Source of the DNA: Sclerodactyla briareus
Lineage: Eukaryota > Echinodermata > Holothuroidea > Dendrochirotida > Sclerodactylidae
DNA length: 64,000 nucleotides
Reading direction: 5' to 3'
NCBI GenBank assembly: GCA_026419785.1
Contig: JAODTK010001888.1
Span: 310,001 to 374,000, forward strand
The notes beneath the pieces are model-generated. The model saw only the letters and a list, made by a program, of their open reading frames with translations. It was not told the origin of the DNA and did not search any database. The translations under genes were made by a program, and so were the position numbers. Numbering within the stretch: the stretch's first letter is position 1; every line of letters begins with the position of its first letter. This document shows positions 12,120 through 22,989 of the stretch, piece after piece.

Positions 12120-13430
12120 GTTAGCATTTATTTCGAGCATGGAAATCTAAATAATTCTGTGTATACTCATAGTGGTCCTACACACAAAGCCACATCACCA
12201 ATACATCTTCCTATCATTCAGATATCTTACACACCAGCTTTCTGTCTAATCTTTTACTAATATACAAATTTATGCAAATTAGTTTTAGACTTTTGTGCAA
12301 AAAGTTTACCTACAAACGGCAACTCTGCACAATACAACCACCTCCACACAAATTTTCAGCATTAGTAGCATTCCGGTTCTTGAGATATTGCGACCACATA
12401 CAGAAAAAAGGCACTCGAAATACCTGTTTGGGCTAGTTCCTGTAGAGTTCAGGCACTAATCTTAACGAGAGACGAAACGCAAACCGACTCCTGAATTCAA
12501 GCATGCAGTGCATCAATCAACTGCCTTAACAAATCCGCAACATGCTCCATGTTTTAGCCAGATTGCATACACCTCACAAAACTCAGTTGTGTACATTCTC
12601 GATGGAGCTTCACACTCGTTGCATGGTCGTGTGAAAACTTCACTGTGTGTGTGAATTTATAGTGGATTCGGGAAGTTGCAGGGTATTTCAGCACTTGCTC
12701 CCCAAATGCTGCTAATGCTGTCTCTAATCTAGTTAGTAGTTACACCTGAACATCGTAAATTGTAACATTATGTTAGGGAATTCACAGGACTCAGCACAAG
12801 GCCTAGCCTAAGCTGACTCTCCTATCCTTTGATTTGTTCATGTACCTGAACGTTCGGTCCAGCTTTCATTTCTGGTACCAACATTGTTATGTCGTTTAGT
12901 TATTGACTTCTAAGTTTGAATTGAATGTTACAAGTATTAACATCATTAAAATCACATTACCAGAGATTAACGGAGACGAAGTTCATCTTGAAGTTGATTG
13001 AAAAAAAAATGGCTGGAATGTTTTTGTTTGTTTTTTTTTTTTCGGCATGGTGTAGGCTAATTTATTAAAACTAGAAGTTTGTTCCTTCAACCTTTCGAAA
13101 GTTAGTGGTCAAATACATTATTAGATGCTAATGTCATGTAGTCACATGTTCCCCTATTACCACCTTCTGTACAACTTTTTAACCCATAACTGCTCTGATA
13201 AAAAAAAGCTAAGAAGTCAATTCATAGAAGCAGGTTTGCCGCTTCCGAGCATATCTGAAGTATCCACGACATACATCTAAACTTGTGTTCAATTTGAACT
13301 GAATGAATCGAAGAAAGCATACAACACAGTCGATTAAAATATTTATTGTGCAAATAACTTGATAATTGCCTTCTGATTAACATACAATTATACAACAAAG
13401 AATGGCTTCTACGGACTTGTTAATCATTTT
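12120..13430. other. No gene recognised
   Basis: No coding or element signal apart from the possible array remnant at its left end. AATAAA-like and poly-T words are common but no transcript structure can be proposed. Confidence 0.5.
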
Positions 13431-13599
13431 ATTTTTGCGTTCAGTTGCAAACTGGTTTCAGGCAACTAGATAGTGACCAACATGTAGTTTGGGGTGTAGG
13501 TTACGAGCATTTGCACCATTCGAGACCATTCACTCTTCTGAATGGTTCCAATGGTATTAATCGTCCTGGGGGAAGCGAACACGATAACATTCCGCAAAT

Positions 13600-13845
13600 T
13601 CTATTTGCCATTTTGCTGGCGGGGAACTAGCGGTCACCGTCCCCGAACCGCCAGCGTTCTATTGCGAGAATACGCCAGCTGTCCGCCGGCCAACAACTGT
13701 TCACAAACCATAATTTTCTTGAGCGGCACACGCCACGCGATTCGCCAACTGCTTGCTATATTGCTAGCAGATCGCTGTCCGCAAAACGTTAGTGTTTTAC
13801 TGCGAATATACTCCAATGATTTGCTAGCTGATTGTTGCTCCTAAT
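13600..13845. repeat. Tandem repeat, two copies, unit about 137 bp
   Basis: GTCCCCGAACCGCCAGCGTT at 13639 aligns with GTCCGCAAAACGTTAGTGTT at 13776, continuing through TATTGCGAGAATACGCCA against TACTGCGAATATACTCCA and ending in AACTGTTC against GATTGTTGCTC. The frame of 100 codons that spans both copies (13542-13844) is an effect of the repeat. Confidence 0.55.
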
Positions 13846-13976
13846 GCCCCGTTCCTACATTGGCGAATTTGCTGCGAAGGCGTTGCGATGAGCGCGAATT
13901 CCAATTCATGACGGCCTCGCATACCTGTAAGAGGACATCAAGACGCCCTCACGTCACGACACTGGAACGGATGTGG
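13846..13976. mobile_element. Possible short inverted-repeat element (MITE)
   Basis: CCGTTCC at 13849-13855 is mirrored by GGAACGG at 13964-13970, and the sequence inward from each end (xxGGCG...GCGAAGGCGTT on the left, the complement GTGTCGTGACG...AGGGCGTC on the right) can be aligned imperfectly for about 35 bp. The element would be about 125 bp with no coding content. No target-site duplication is clear. Confidence 0.35.
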
Positions 13977-14496
13977 CACGCTATTACCTGAAATAATGAT
14001 AGAATGTAGTGCGAGTTCAGTACGAATTAACTGTTCCTGTTCCTAAACTCACTAACAAACGACGAATACAATTATATTCTACTAGTAGACGACGCAGTCT
14101 TCCACTCGGCCCACATAGCTGACAGACGGGACACACAAGGTACCAGTGGTTTACGCACGGTGTGTCCATTCCCCCCCCCCCCCCATCATGACGCTCAGTG
14201 ATCAATACAGTTTCAACACAAAAAACTGGTTATTGCAAGTTCCGTAAAGTGTTGCCGCTGACTATCCGCCAATATTGCAGCTGCATGTGTCTAGGGGTCC
14301 ATAAATTGTTTACTAGGGAGGGGGGGCCATTTATGGGGCGCACTTTCAGTAGTAGGTTCCTTGGGCGGCTAGTACAGGGTACACAGCATAGGGCCTAGCT
14401 ATAGGCAGCAACGCAGCAAAGGCCTAATGGCAAAACTACCCCCAAGTGGAATAGAGAAATGCGAAAAATCGTAGGCATATGTATTTTGGTGTTGCC

Positions 14497-14534
14497 AGAT
14501 AGATAGATAGATAGAAGATAGATAGATAGATAGA

Positions 14535-14569
<35 letters not shown>

Positions 14570-14576
14570 AGATAGA

Positions 14577-14607
<31 letters not shown>

Positions 14608-14618
14608 AATAGATAGAT
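14497..14618. repeat. (GATA)n microsatellite with higher-order interruptions
   Basis: Perfect GATA tracts of three to five units are separated by GAAGATA or AATA interruptions at fairly regular intervals. This suggests expansion of a compound unit and not of the tetramer alone. The minus-strand Tyr/Ile/Leu/Ser-rich frame at 14436-14738 is simply the translated microsatellite. Confidence 0.95.
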
Positions 14619-14639
14619 GTGAAAATCTTGTGTAATCCT

Positions 14640-16100
14640 ATACATTAGGAAATTATTACCGTACTCCTTGAAGTAGGTAGAAATGGGGAAAAATGTCTGC
14701 CACGTCCGAGGAATAGCATGCGGGCAAGATAGGGTCAATGTCTGAGTGGTTCCCCGTTGATATGATGTACCGTGAATCGCAGTACCCTCATTGCAGCGAG
14801 TCGTTTCGCACGGGTGTTGTCATCTCGATTTGTTTTTAAAGTTGCGATCCGTCAGATTTCTTTAATAACAGACTCAACATCGATCAATGTGGTTGAGATT
14901 TTGATGGAAAATTGAATTGCTAGCATAAAAGACGTTCCTGTTCTCCGACGGAAAGGCCAGTGTGCAGAAAGAAATCGGTAATGGATTCCTTGTGTTTTCA
15001 ACTACCTAGTTCCCATAATACAATATACAGGGTCAAATACTGACGGTATAATAGATCGGCGGATATAGCCCCTAGATGAGATCTCCATTCTGTTTTGAGG
15101 TCCAACCCTATAATGGGAACTCTATTTCAAAAAAACAAAATCGTCCGAATTATCACGAACAGGTAATTATAGGGGGTTTTTGTAATTTGGTCGTATAAAG
15201 ATTCCTACGCTCCTAAGACCCAACCATCATATTTCGCTTTCCACAGTGGCACACCTCACATTTCACCATCACAAGGAACATTTATTTTGAAACTTATACA
15301 TTGGTTCAGTAGTCTGAAGTATAATGTTACTAAGCTTGTCCAAATGTCCTGTTTACCTTCTTCGGTTGGAGTGGTCCGGGAATCCAATATGATTGCTGAT
15401 AGCATGTTGAAACCTCACTGGACTGAAATAGAGTTTTTGCCGATGGTAGTGTTTGATATAACTCTTACCTTCGCTGAGCGACTGATCGTTAAATTACTCG
15501 TTCTGTAGGACGTATCCCGAGGTAAACACTATACTTCCCTCTGGCATTGAGGTACAGAGCGGGAACATCCAATTACTCATGTACTCGTCTGACAATCACT
15601 TGATTACTCGAACGAATATATGTCAGATCGACCTGGTAAGCTCTGATTCCCAGCTAACCTCCTTCATCAGTCCGATGAGATGTAAATTTGCTTGAAGACT
15701 GTGTCCTCCGATGCAAATTATAGACTCCGTACGGTTGGAAACACCTTTTTACCACCTATTAAAAAGACATTTTGAGTGACAGAAACACTGCGTGTACGAT
15801 GATATACGTACGGAACATGGACTGCACTTAATTATTTTAGTTAAAATGACGCCCTAATTCCTTCATAGTGAGTAATGAAGACTAGATGCATTCCAATCTG
15901 GAATGCTCTTGGCCCAAGAATGAACCACCCTGGAGGTTCGGTATTCACAATAACATGCTTAGAGATAGCTATCCACTGATATATCGTGTGCGATAGTTAT
16001 TCCGTAACTCCACGAAAATGGCAGGACCTGTAAGCCAATATTCGTTTCATATATTATGGAACAGCTTGAGTCGTGCAATGCACCTTCTCCTGTAAAGTAG
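14640..16100. other. No gene recognised
   Basis: Only short unconnected frames (for example 73 codons at 15287-15508). No repeat structure was seen by eye. Confidence 0.5.
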
Positions 16101-16129
16101 GCCAGGCAAGAGTTACAGAGCCTTGTGTC

Positions 16130-17900
16130 CCTTCACTGGCTGACCGGCGGTGATCCTTGCAACCAATCAGCAATGGACCCAGTACTATGCCTTGTGGGAC
16201 CCCTGACGAGACAATTCCAAGAGACGACACCATTTATGACAATATGCTGGAATGTTAGAAAATCAATTACATAAGTTGAGATTTTGACCACAAATGCCGT
16301 ATTGTTGAAGCTTAAGCAGTTGCTTTGTGAACATTGTCAAAGACTTTACTAAAATCATTACAAACACATCCTTTTGAGCCTTGCAGTCTAAGATTCTTAC
16401 TAGATCATGACAGTTCTAGCCAGTTGGTGTTCCAGAGTTTCGTTTTCTAAATTCATGTTGAACACTTTCCAGTTTTGACAGGGATTGCAGTTACGAAACA
16501 GGCCTGTATTGCTGGGGTCCTTGAAGGATGCCCTTTTGGAGAGTGGAGTACCACAGCATCTTCCAAGCTGAAGTGCAGATGCCCAGTACTAATAATTCTG
16601 ATAGATGTCCACTAAGAATGGTGCAATGGACCGAGCACCTTTCTCAGAGTGTATGGTGAAAAAAACATCAGGACCACTTGCTTTGGTTCCCTTGTAGATT
16701 ATCTACAGCGTCTTCACACCATTTTTCCGTGATTTCAATGTCAGGAATTGAATGATTCACAGGAGTTATAAGGATGGCAATATTCATATTCTTTTAGTAA
16801 AAACTGAGCATAAGTACTCATTTACATTTCATCATTTCTCAAAATGAGAGTTGGCAGAAATATTCCCTTTGATTAGAGTACCAATGTTTGGCGGTAGTCA
16901 CGCTTTGATGTGATACCATATTCCAAAAAGGCTTAGCGTTATCACTGTCCAGGGTTTTGCAAATAATTTTATGGATATACATTATATGCTTGCCTATTAG
17001 ATCTATCCAGCTCTCTACGGAGCTTCGAAACACGTTGATCCGGTGGATTTACTAACGTTAGCCTTTTGAGAGGCGGTTGCTTTTCTCACCTGACGACGTA
17101 ATTTGTCATCAATCCATGGAGTGTAAATTCTAGATTGATGAGGTTTTGTCTCGGGATTTAACCATCCATTGCTAGAAACGTTTGCTGTTTAAATGAAAGC
17201 GTGCAATCGTCTACTGTGGTAGACTCCGACGTTTGGAAAAGATTATTGTAAAAGTCGCGTGGCTTCTGTGAAATTCTTTCGAAGTTTTGAGAAACATGAT
17301 CTTCCCGTTTCTAACTGGTCTGGGAGCGGTGGGATGAATTGAAGGCATCAAAAACACAATGTCATGATCGCTGATCCATTTTTACTTGAGTTTTAGTATC
17401 CTATCTGGTATGATTGTAAAGGCAGAGGTCAAGGACTGAATGGCTCTCGTTGGAGATCTACCATTTGGAGAGACTGACTTCTGCATTATGTCCGTAGCCT
17501 CTTGCTTGGAGCAGGATAACTCCCACAGTTAATAGACGAGATTATTGCACTAATTAAATATATGGAAAGGATAAAATCTCCACATAAATGACTATAGCCA
17601 TTTGTTGTAGTTGCCATGGACTGATTAAGTACTTCAACGTAAGAAGCACTAGAGTCGGGCGGCCGATAACAATCACCAATGTAGATTGGGGGACTGTCCC
17701 TCATCCTGTCCTTAGATGAGTGGATCTGGCCAATATTCATGTGAATGTATTTTCGGGTTAAGCCACGGATTCTGTCCCGATAAGTCTGTCTGGATCGAGA
17801 GGGTTTGCAAAATTTCCCCCTTAGCTCTGGACACTCTGACAGGTCCGTTTACGACTTTTCAGCTTAGCCTTTGATCTGTGTCTATCGTTGGATGTTGGAG
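16130..17900 (-). mobile_element. CR1-like LINE fragment: endonuclease and reverse transcriptase (degraded)
   Basis: Minus-strand conceptual translation, in several frames with many stops, gives the ordered landmarks of a CR1/L2-type ORF2. From 17740 down there is an AP-type endonuclease with PPIYIGDCYRPP and HLCGDF (the GDFN block), then ISDHDIV (the SDH block) near 17370. A linker with DSDNAKPFWNMVSHQ follows near 16930. The reverse transcriptase palm is seen as a KASFKDPSN...KTLEHQLA stretch (about 16420-16530), FSKVFDNVHKAT near 16330 and SGVPQGIVLGPLLI near 16175-16220. The catalytic YADD region and the 3' end are not visible past about 16130, so the copy is truncated or diverged there. 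It moved by target-primed reverse transcription. Frameshifts and stops make it inactive and old. Confidence 0.8.
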
Positions 17901-17959
17901 ATGTCCCTGATTTGTAGCAACATCTCCTGCGGCATCAACAATAGGTTAAAATCCTTCCT

Positions 17960-20850
17960 GCCAGCATCCGTAGATATTCCAGAAAAGGTTCAGGCCACAG
18001 TGTCTGATGTGGAATAAAACGAGCTCACCATGTTGTATGTTCTGTAGTCTAGTCTAAGGCTCTCAAGGTGGTTGGATACTGTTACAGCTCCATTGTGGTT
18101 GTACATTTTAAGGATTGGGCCCTAGGATGTAATTTCCAGCCAGGCCAAACACTGAACAACAGAATAAAACAAGGTAAAAATCCACTGCCGACTTTGAAAT
18201 ACATGTTTAAAAGTTTTGAATTCCGGTTGAAATAACAGTAAACAGCTCAGTTCGTTCACTACAGAAACAATTCACATAGCAGATAGTAGATGTTGCGACA
18301 TTCTCTATGCAGGTCTGCCGAGTATTGACTGTGATTATACAAGTAGTTTTCTGTAAGGAAAACACAAGCAACAGTTGTGGATATCGTAAGCATTCTGGAG
18401 GTTTCGAATATCCTTCGAACCTGTACTGCTGTCAAGTTCAAGACGTCAACGATATTTCTGCTTCAATATTCGAGGAACGGTACCGATCAGCGTATTTTTC
18501 TGAGAACTAAGTACCTAACACATGACATTCTGATTACCCCTTCAAATTAGCAGGGTGAGTGAAAACGAACCTCGTCACGGTTTAGTTTATGATCTAAACA
18601 ACTATAACGAGCGTAAATTATGACGGAGTAGATATTGCGCATTTGAAATGAATGTTTCACATTACGCAAGCATTTTCATAGACACCAACATTCTTGTCAA
18701 TATGTGCTATATATCTATTCCTTTTGACTGAGTTGCTAGTGACACGACCTAGATGTTGGGAAAAGTACAAGAGTTCAGCCCGTCGGTGGGTATTACCATT
18801 TCTATAGTCATGTATTGATCAGAGACAGCAGAAGATGGAACGACTAATTGGGTTCCATGGGGACATACATCGTGCGATTACGAGCAGTATGTATTTGTTT
18901 CATTCCTTCCAGAAAGCAGTATACCCGAAACCCAAGCACGCACAGCATCATTCAATAGAATAGCTCAACTAATTTCCATCCTTTTTCCAGTTTGTTAGTT
19001 ACGAGTCGGTTAGAGCTAAACAAGTGTAAATGTTATAGTTTTCGGTGGCTATATCCTAAAATTCCATTCGGTTGGACTAGACTTACTAGGGAGCAAGACA
19101 CAAATCTGTGAAGGAAGAATGTTGGAAGGAAGGAACCAACAGGTAATTTGACACAGTGTACAGCAATTAGTTCCGACGACAGCTATAAAAACACTATACG
19201 TCAACCCGAATTATACGTCCCTTTTGATTTCAAATGCTCATGTTTTTTGCTCGTATTGTTCGTTCGGGTCATTCGGATCCGAGTGGCCATTTTACGTTTG
19301 CGCCGGAGATGTTTTGTTACATTTCCTGATCAATATAGGCGATGAGCCAAGTGCGCTGATGTAGTTTAGTAACTCAACCGAAAAGTTGCAGACAAAGACC
19401 AAGCGCAAAATATAATGTGATTTAGTTGGTTATCCAAGTATTGCATGACCTCATTTTAGGACAGAGTGGATTACCTACTCGGTGTAAGTACAATATTTTC
19501 AAGCAGTAACAGTTAACATGAACAAGCCTTGTGAAGGTACTGAAATGATTGGCATGTCGCTTTATAACTGAATTATTGCATATTTGGCAATGATTCAGAA
19601 TCAGTCCCATGGCGAATGGCTCAGAATATCATTTAAAAAAAATAAATCAATTGCGACAAACGATCACAACTTCCTCCAAATGACTGGCATGTAATTACAA
19701 TCGTTTCTGTCAGATTAGAAATCACACTCCATCACTCAATCATTACACAGCAAGGTCAGCACACTGCACCAGATCCGCCAATGCACTTTGAGGACAGGAT
19801 CGTCTTACACATAGGTTTCATTTTTCATCTACTGAACCCCTAGTGATCATCAGCTGGTGAAAGCGACCCTGACGCTAATCTGCCCATTCACTACAGATTT
19901 AGAGATCTTTGAATGATCATCGTACAAAGGCAATGCTCTCCGTTTGCCGTACACCACGTGACCACACCACAAGGACAGGTCAATACACTCGTCGCCAGAT
20001 GTATTTGACCTTTAATTTCCTTCAATACGTTCGCGTCTTATCGGGTTACGCCGTCCTAGTTGTTGATTAAAATAATACATCGAGTCGAATGCACTTTATA
20101 ACTGTTAGAGGACGGAACATGTTTCAGTTGTTGAACGGTCGAGGGGAATACTTCAGAGAATAATTGTACTGGCCATAAATCAGAGGAGTACCCGAATTAC
20201 TTCTTAAATATCAGAACCACTTTTTTCATGCAAATCGACAATACTGATACACATTATAGACAGTTCGTATCACCTGAACATTTTCGGTGCTTAGGAGCAA
20301 TGTCTTAAGCTGTCAATACCTCTGTTTTGTAACGTTGGTAAGGAGTGCCAACTAATACTATGGGGTTTTAGTATCAGCCCTCATTAATTAATTTTCATAG
20401 GGTTGGGTTTCAAAGTAGTTTTGCTAGTTTTTATTGTGAATCACGAATGAATGAAGACAAAGTCTCTGTTGTTGCCTGTTATGCATTGCTCAGAAAAAAA
20501 ACTGTACGAGTTTTCGACTTGTTTTGATGACCTAGGTAGAGCGTGCCTAAATCTGCAATAGTATTGCTTGGTTGGTACTCTTGATTATTCATTATACATC
20601 AGTGGAATGGGAGTTAGCTGAAATATCCTCAACATAATATAACATATTAGGTGGATTACGGCGAGTAATACTGCCCCCACACTTGGGCGGCGAATGTCGG
20701 ATAGTAAAAAGTTTGTCTCTCCTGCTTCCGAAGAAAAATCACACAGGGCACTAATATTCCAACGACAACAGCGCAGATTTCCATCAAATCCGTTCCGTGA
20801 TATCAGTGAGGCAGTAGCTACAAATAATATAGTAGTGTATAGTTCTCAAT
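17960..20850. other. No gene recognised
   Basis: Frames are under 85 codons and overlap on both strands. The first 200 bp may be the decayed N-terminal part of the LINE to the left. No other element was found. Confidence 0.45.
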
Positions 20851-21079
20851 TAATATGAGGGAGGGGCTCAATGATTATGCTGAGAATGAGAAGTTATCGT
20901 CAAAACAATCAGTGGAAGATAATAGGATATATTTCGTTTATATTCGGGTGCTGAATATTTCGGATGGAGTGAACGGTTCCCATTGGATTTGTTCCGATCT
21001 AGCAAATATGAGTAGCCACATTCTATTTTCACAACGTAATTACAACGAAAGAAAAAGCGTGGGAAACAGTATGGGGTTG

Positions 21080-21790
21080 AGAGCAGCATAGCGGTGCATA
21101 CTGCATGAAAAACGAGTCTCACGAGCTGGGCGAAAGAGAGGGTGGCATGATAGATTTCATCTTTAAGGGACAGTGCCCAAAAAAGGTAGAGAGAGAGAAA
21201 GAGAGACAGAGAGAGCAGCAACATATTTACGATGCTCACGAGATTCGAACATTTGATAAGTTGAACAGCCTTGTCAACATTTCCATGATTATTGGAACCT
21301 TTGTACGAGAGGCGCCTCCCCAAACGAGGGAGCAATACTCTAATTTAGGCTTTGAAGAATGCCAACAAATGTATCGGCTCAAAGTAGCAAGGAGAGCGCA
21401 AGGAAGAGCCAAGTTTCTGAGAAGCACATTTAGCAATATCATCAATGTGCGACTCCAACTTACTGAGAACCTTATATAATCGCCCATAGCAGAGTTTTGT
21501 CACGCTCGCGGGCGATCATGAACTGCTTCAAGTTTTAAGTGGAACCTGAATGTGGACAAAGCTGTCTTGGACCATAGCGGCACGTCGAGAGGTTTTTTTT
21601 TTTTTTTTGTTTTTTTTTTTTTTATCGAGGAGGAGGTAGGCAGTAAGCTGCCGCTTAGCGAGACAGCAAGAAGGTGATTGAAGCAGCAAAGGAGAACGCT
21701 GGGCAAGAGACATCAAGAGGGTCATTGATAGAAACAAGGTGGGAGAGAACTGAAGAAGTGAAACCATCAACTCGGACAGCTGTTGACCGA
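21080..21790 (-). mobile_element. Jockey-like LINE fragment: C-terminal reverse transcriptase (degraded)
   Basis: On the minus strand, from about 21780 down, VLSPTLFLSMTLL corresponds to the 'VLSPTLFLLFINDLL' block after the PQGS motif. SRRAAMVQD (near 21590) follows, then an IDDIAKCASQKLGS segment and a YFEPIHLLAFFKA segment (21380-21440), and PKLEYCSLVWGGASRTK (about 21300-21350). This order and wording is the usual C-terminal third of jockey-type reverse transcriptases. Below 21240 similarity fades, though a possible HRR/FPR region continues. The FADD block is lost in a homopolymer-rich gap (T-runs with an interposed G at 21593-21622). The frame changes several times, so the copy is dead. 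The 124-codon plus-strand frame at 21105-21479 is its antisense shadow. Confidence 0.7.
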
Positions 21791-21974
21791 TTGCAGAGTG
21801 TCCAAGAACGTTGAACAGATGTCGATGACAAAGCTAGCTAGAAGGTCCACCTGTTGACCTGACTTTGCGAAAACCATACTGAATACCAGAGAGCAACAAA
21901 TTACTTCCTATGGAGGACAGAAGTGGGTCGATGGTAATCGATCCTATGACCTCGGAGGGCTGAGAAGTCAATTG

Positions 21975-22032
21975 TAAAAGCGCTTTGAGCATGTCTCCGG
22001 CGTAGACAGGCCCTAATAAGAACGAAATAGTA
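21975..22032 (+). mobile_element. SINE 3' tail
   Basis: The block AAAGCGCTTTGAGCATGTC followed by a CCTAATAAGAACGA ending matches the 3' tail of the full tRNA-headed SINE at 42534-42580 (CCCTTTGAGCATGTCTC ... GCTCTATAAGAACGA). No tRNA-like head was found upstream to about 21800, so this is either a 5'-truncated SINE or a partner LINE tail that the SINE shares. Confidence 0.6.
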
Positions 22033-22306
22033 TTAACTTAAGTATGGTCGATTGTTTGAAGAGATTTGTCGGCCTTCTTCGGGACATCGGACACGCGCAT
22101 CGTTTCACCATGTGGGTAGTCTTGAAGAATGTTGCCGCCATCATCCAAAAGTAGAATTCGTTGTAAACATATTCGCAAAATGTATGGTCTCGTTCCGTGG
22201 GTATGACGGCAGTGTCATATATGGGTTCTGCAGAGTAGGAGAAGAATACTGGGATGAGTTGGAAGTTGGAAGTAACATGACCAGAAATAATTAGGGTTAA
22301 ACTTAC

Positions 22307-22477
22307 CGAAGTGATCATGCATCTGTTCGACGAAGTAGTTCTTGGTCTGGTCGTTGGCCTTAGATAAGTGATACCGAGCAGCAACATAGGCGCATCCGTT
22401 GTCGTGGGAGAAAGGCTGCCACAATCTGAATGCTCTATTCTTCCTTTGAACTGCTCGTACTTTTCTGACCTCATTAC
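22307..22477 (-). CDS. Candidate internal exon, unknown protein
   Basis: On the minus strand an acceptor CAG (22478-22480) and a strong donor GTAAGT (22301-22306) enclose exactly 171 nt. In the preferred frame the exon starts with two bases of a split codon and ends with one, so it is a symmetrical phase 1-1 exon that could be skipped or shuffled without a frame change. The 56 residues include QRKNRAFRLWQPFSHDN, then CAYVAARYHL and end EQMHDHF. They are mixed polar and aromatic, with no signal peptide, membrane segment or motif I can name. A second minus-strand frame is also open across the exon, and a plus-strand frame of 79 codons (22368-22607) overlaps part of it, which lowers confidence. 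No partner exon is linked nearby. It could be a host exon or part of an unrecognised element. Confidence 0.35.
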
Positions 22478-22805
22478 CTGTATCATGATCACGAATCACC
22501 CGACGATGAGGTCTAACCGAGCTAGAATCCCAAGAACCCTAAAGACGCTAGGACACCCCAACGGAGCCAGGAGGGAAAAAGACAGGGACCAAACCCTAGT
22601 TGAATAGACCACAGGAGATCATGCAACATCATAAGTAGGATGGAAGATGGATCTACTTGGTCGGATGTGTAGAGGACAACTGAGCGATTATCTAACAACC
22701 AACAACAACTTATTTTGGTGACATCAGTGAATCATTAAAAAAAGACTGGAACATCGTATCTAATTCAAGAGGGTTCTGTCTAAAGGTTGTGGCTGTGAAA
22801 TGGTT

Positions 22806-22890
22806 TTTAATCATTAAATCTGAGTGCTTATATAGCACCTTCCACCTTCGTGGACATCCTTAAGCGCTCTACCGATATCACCGCTATATA
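22806..22890. repeat. Interspersed 'GCTTATATAGCACC...AAGCGCTCTAC' repeat
   Basis: GTGCTTATATAGCACCTTCC with CTTAAGCGCTCTAC about 30 bp on is the same word pair as TTTATATAGCGCCC...GGGCGCTTCACA at 56616-56670. I know this pairing as a common dispersed sequence in marine invertebrate genomes. Its ends are not defined here. Confidence 0.45.
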
Positions 22891-22989
22891 GGAACGCGGA
22901 CCATTCCTGGGAGACAGTTGCTTCTGCTCCTGTTGCACGGGTCGCACTCACAGGACGGACCGCAATTATTTGTCCTAAGTAGGGTTGAG

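Noticed and set aside
14436-14738. 100-codon Tyr/Ile/Leu/Ser-repeat protein
   Set aside because: It is the translation of the GATA microsatellite.
21105-21479. 124-codon plus-strand frame with a charged Glu/Arg/Lys-rich region
   Set aside because: It is antisense to the Jockey-like LEYCSLVWGG reverse-transcriptase segment.
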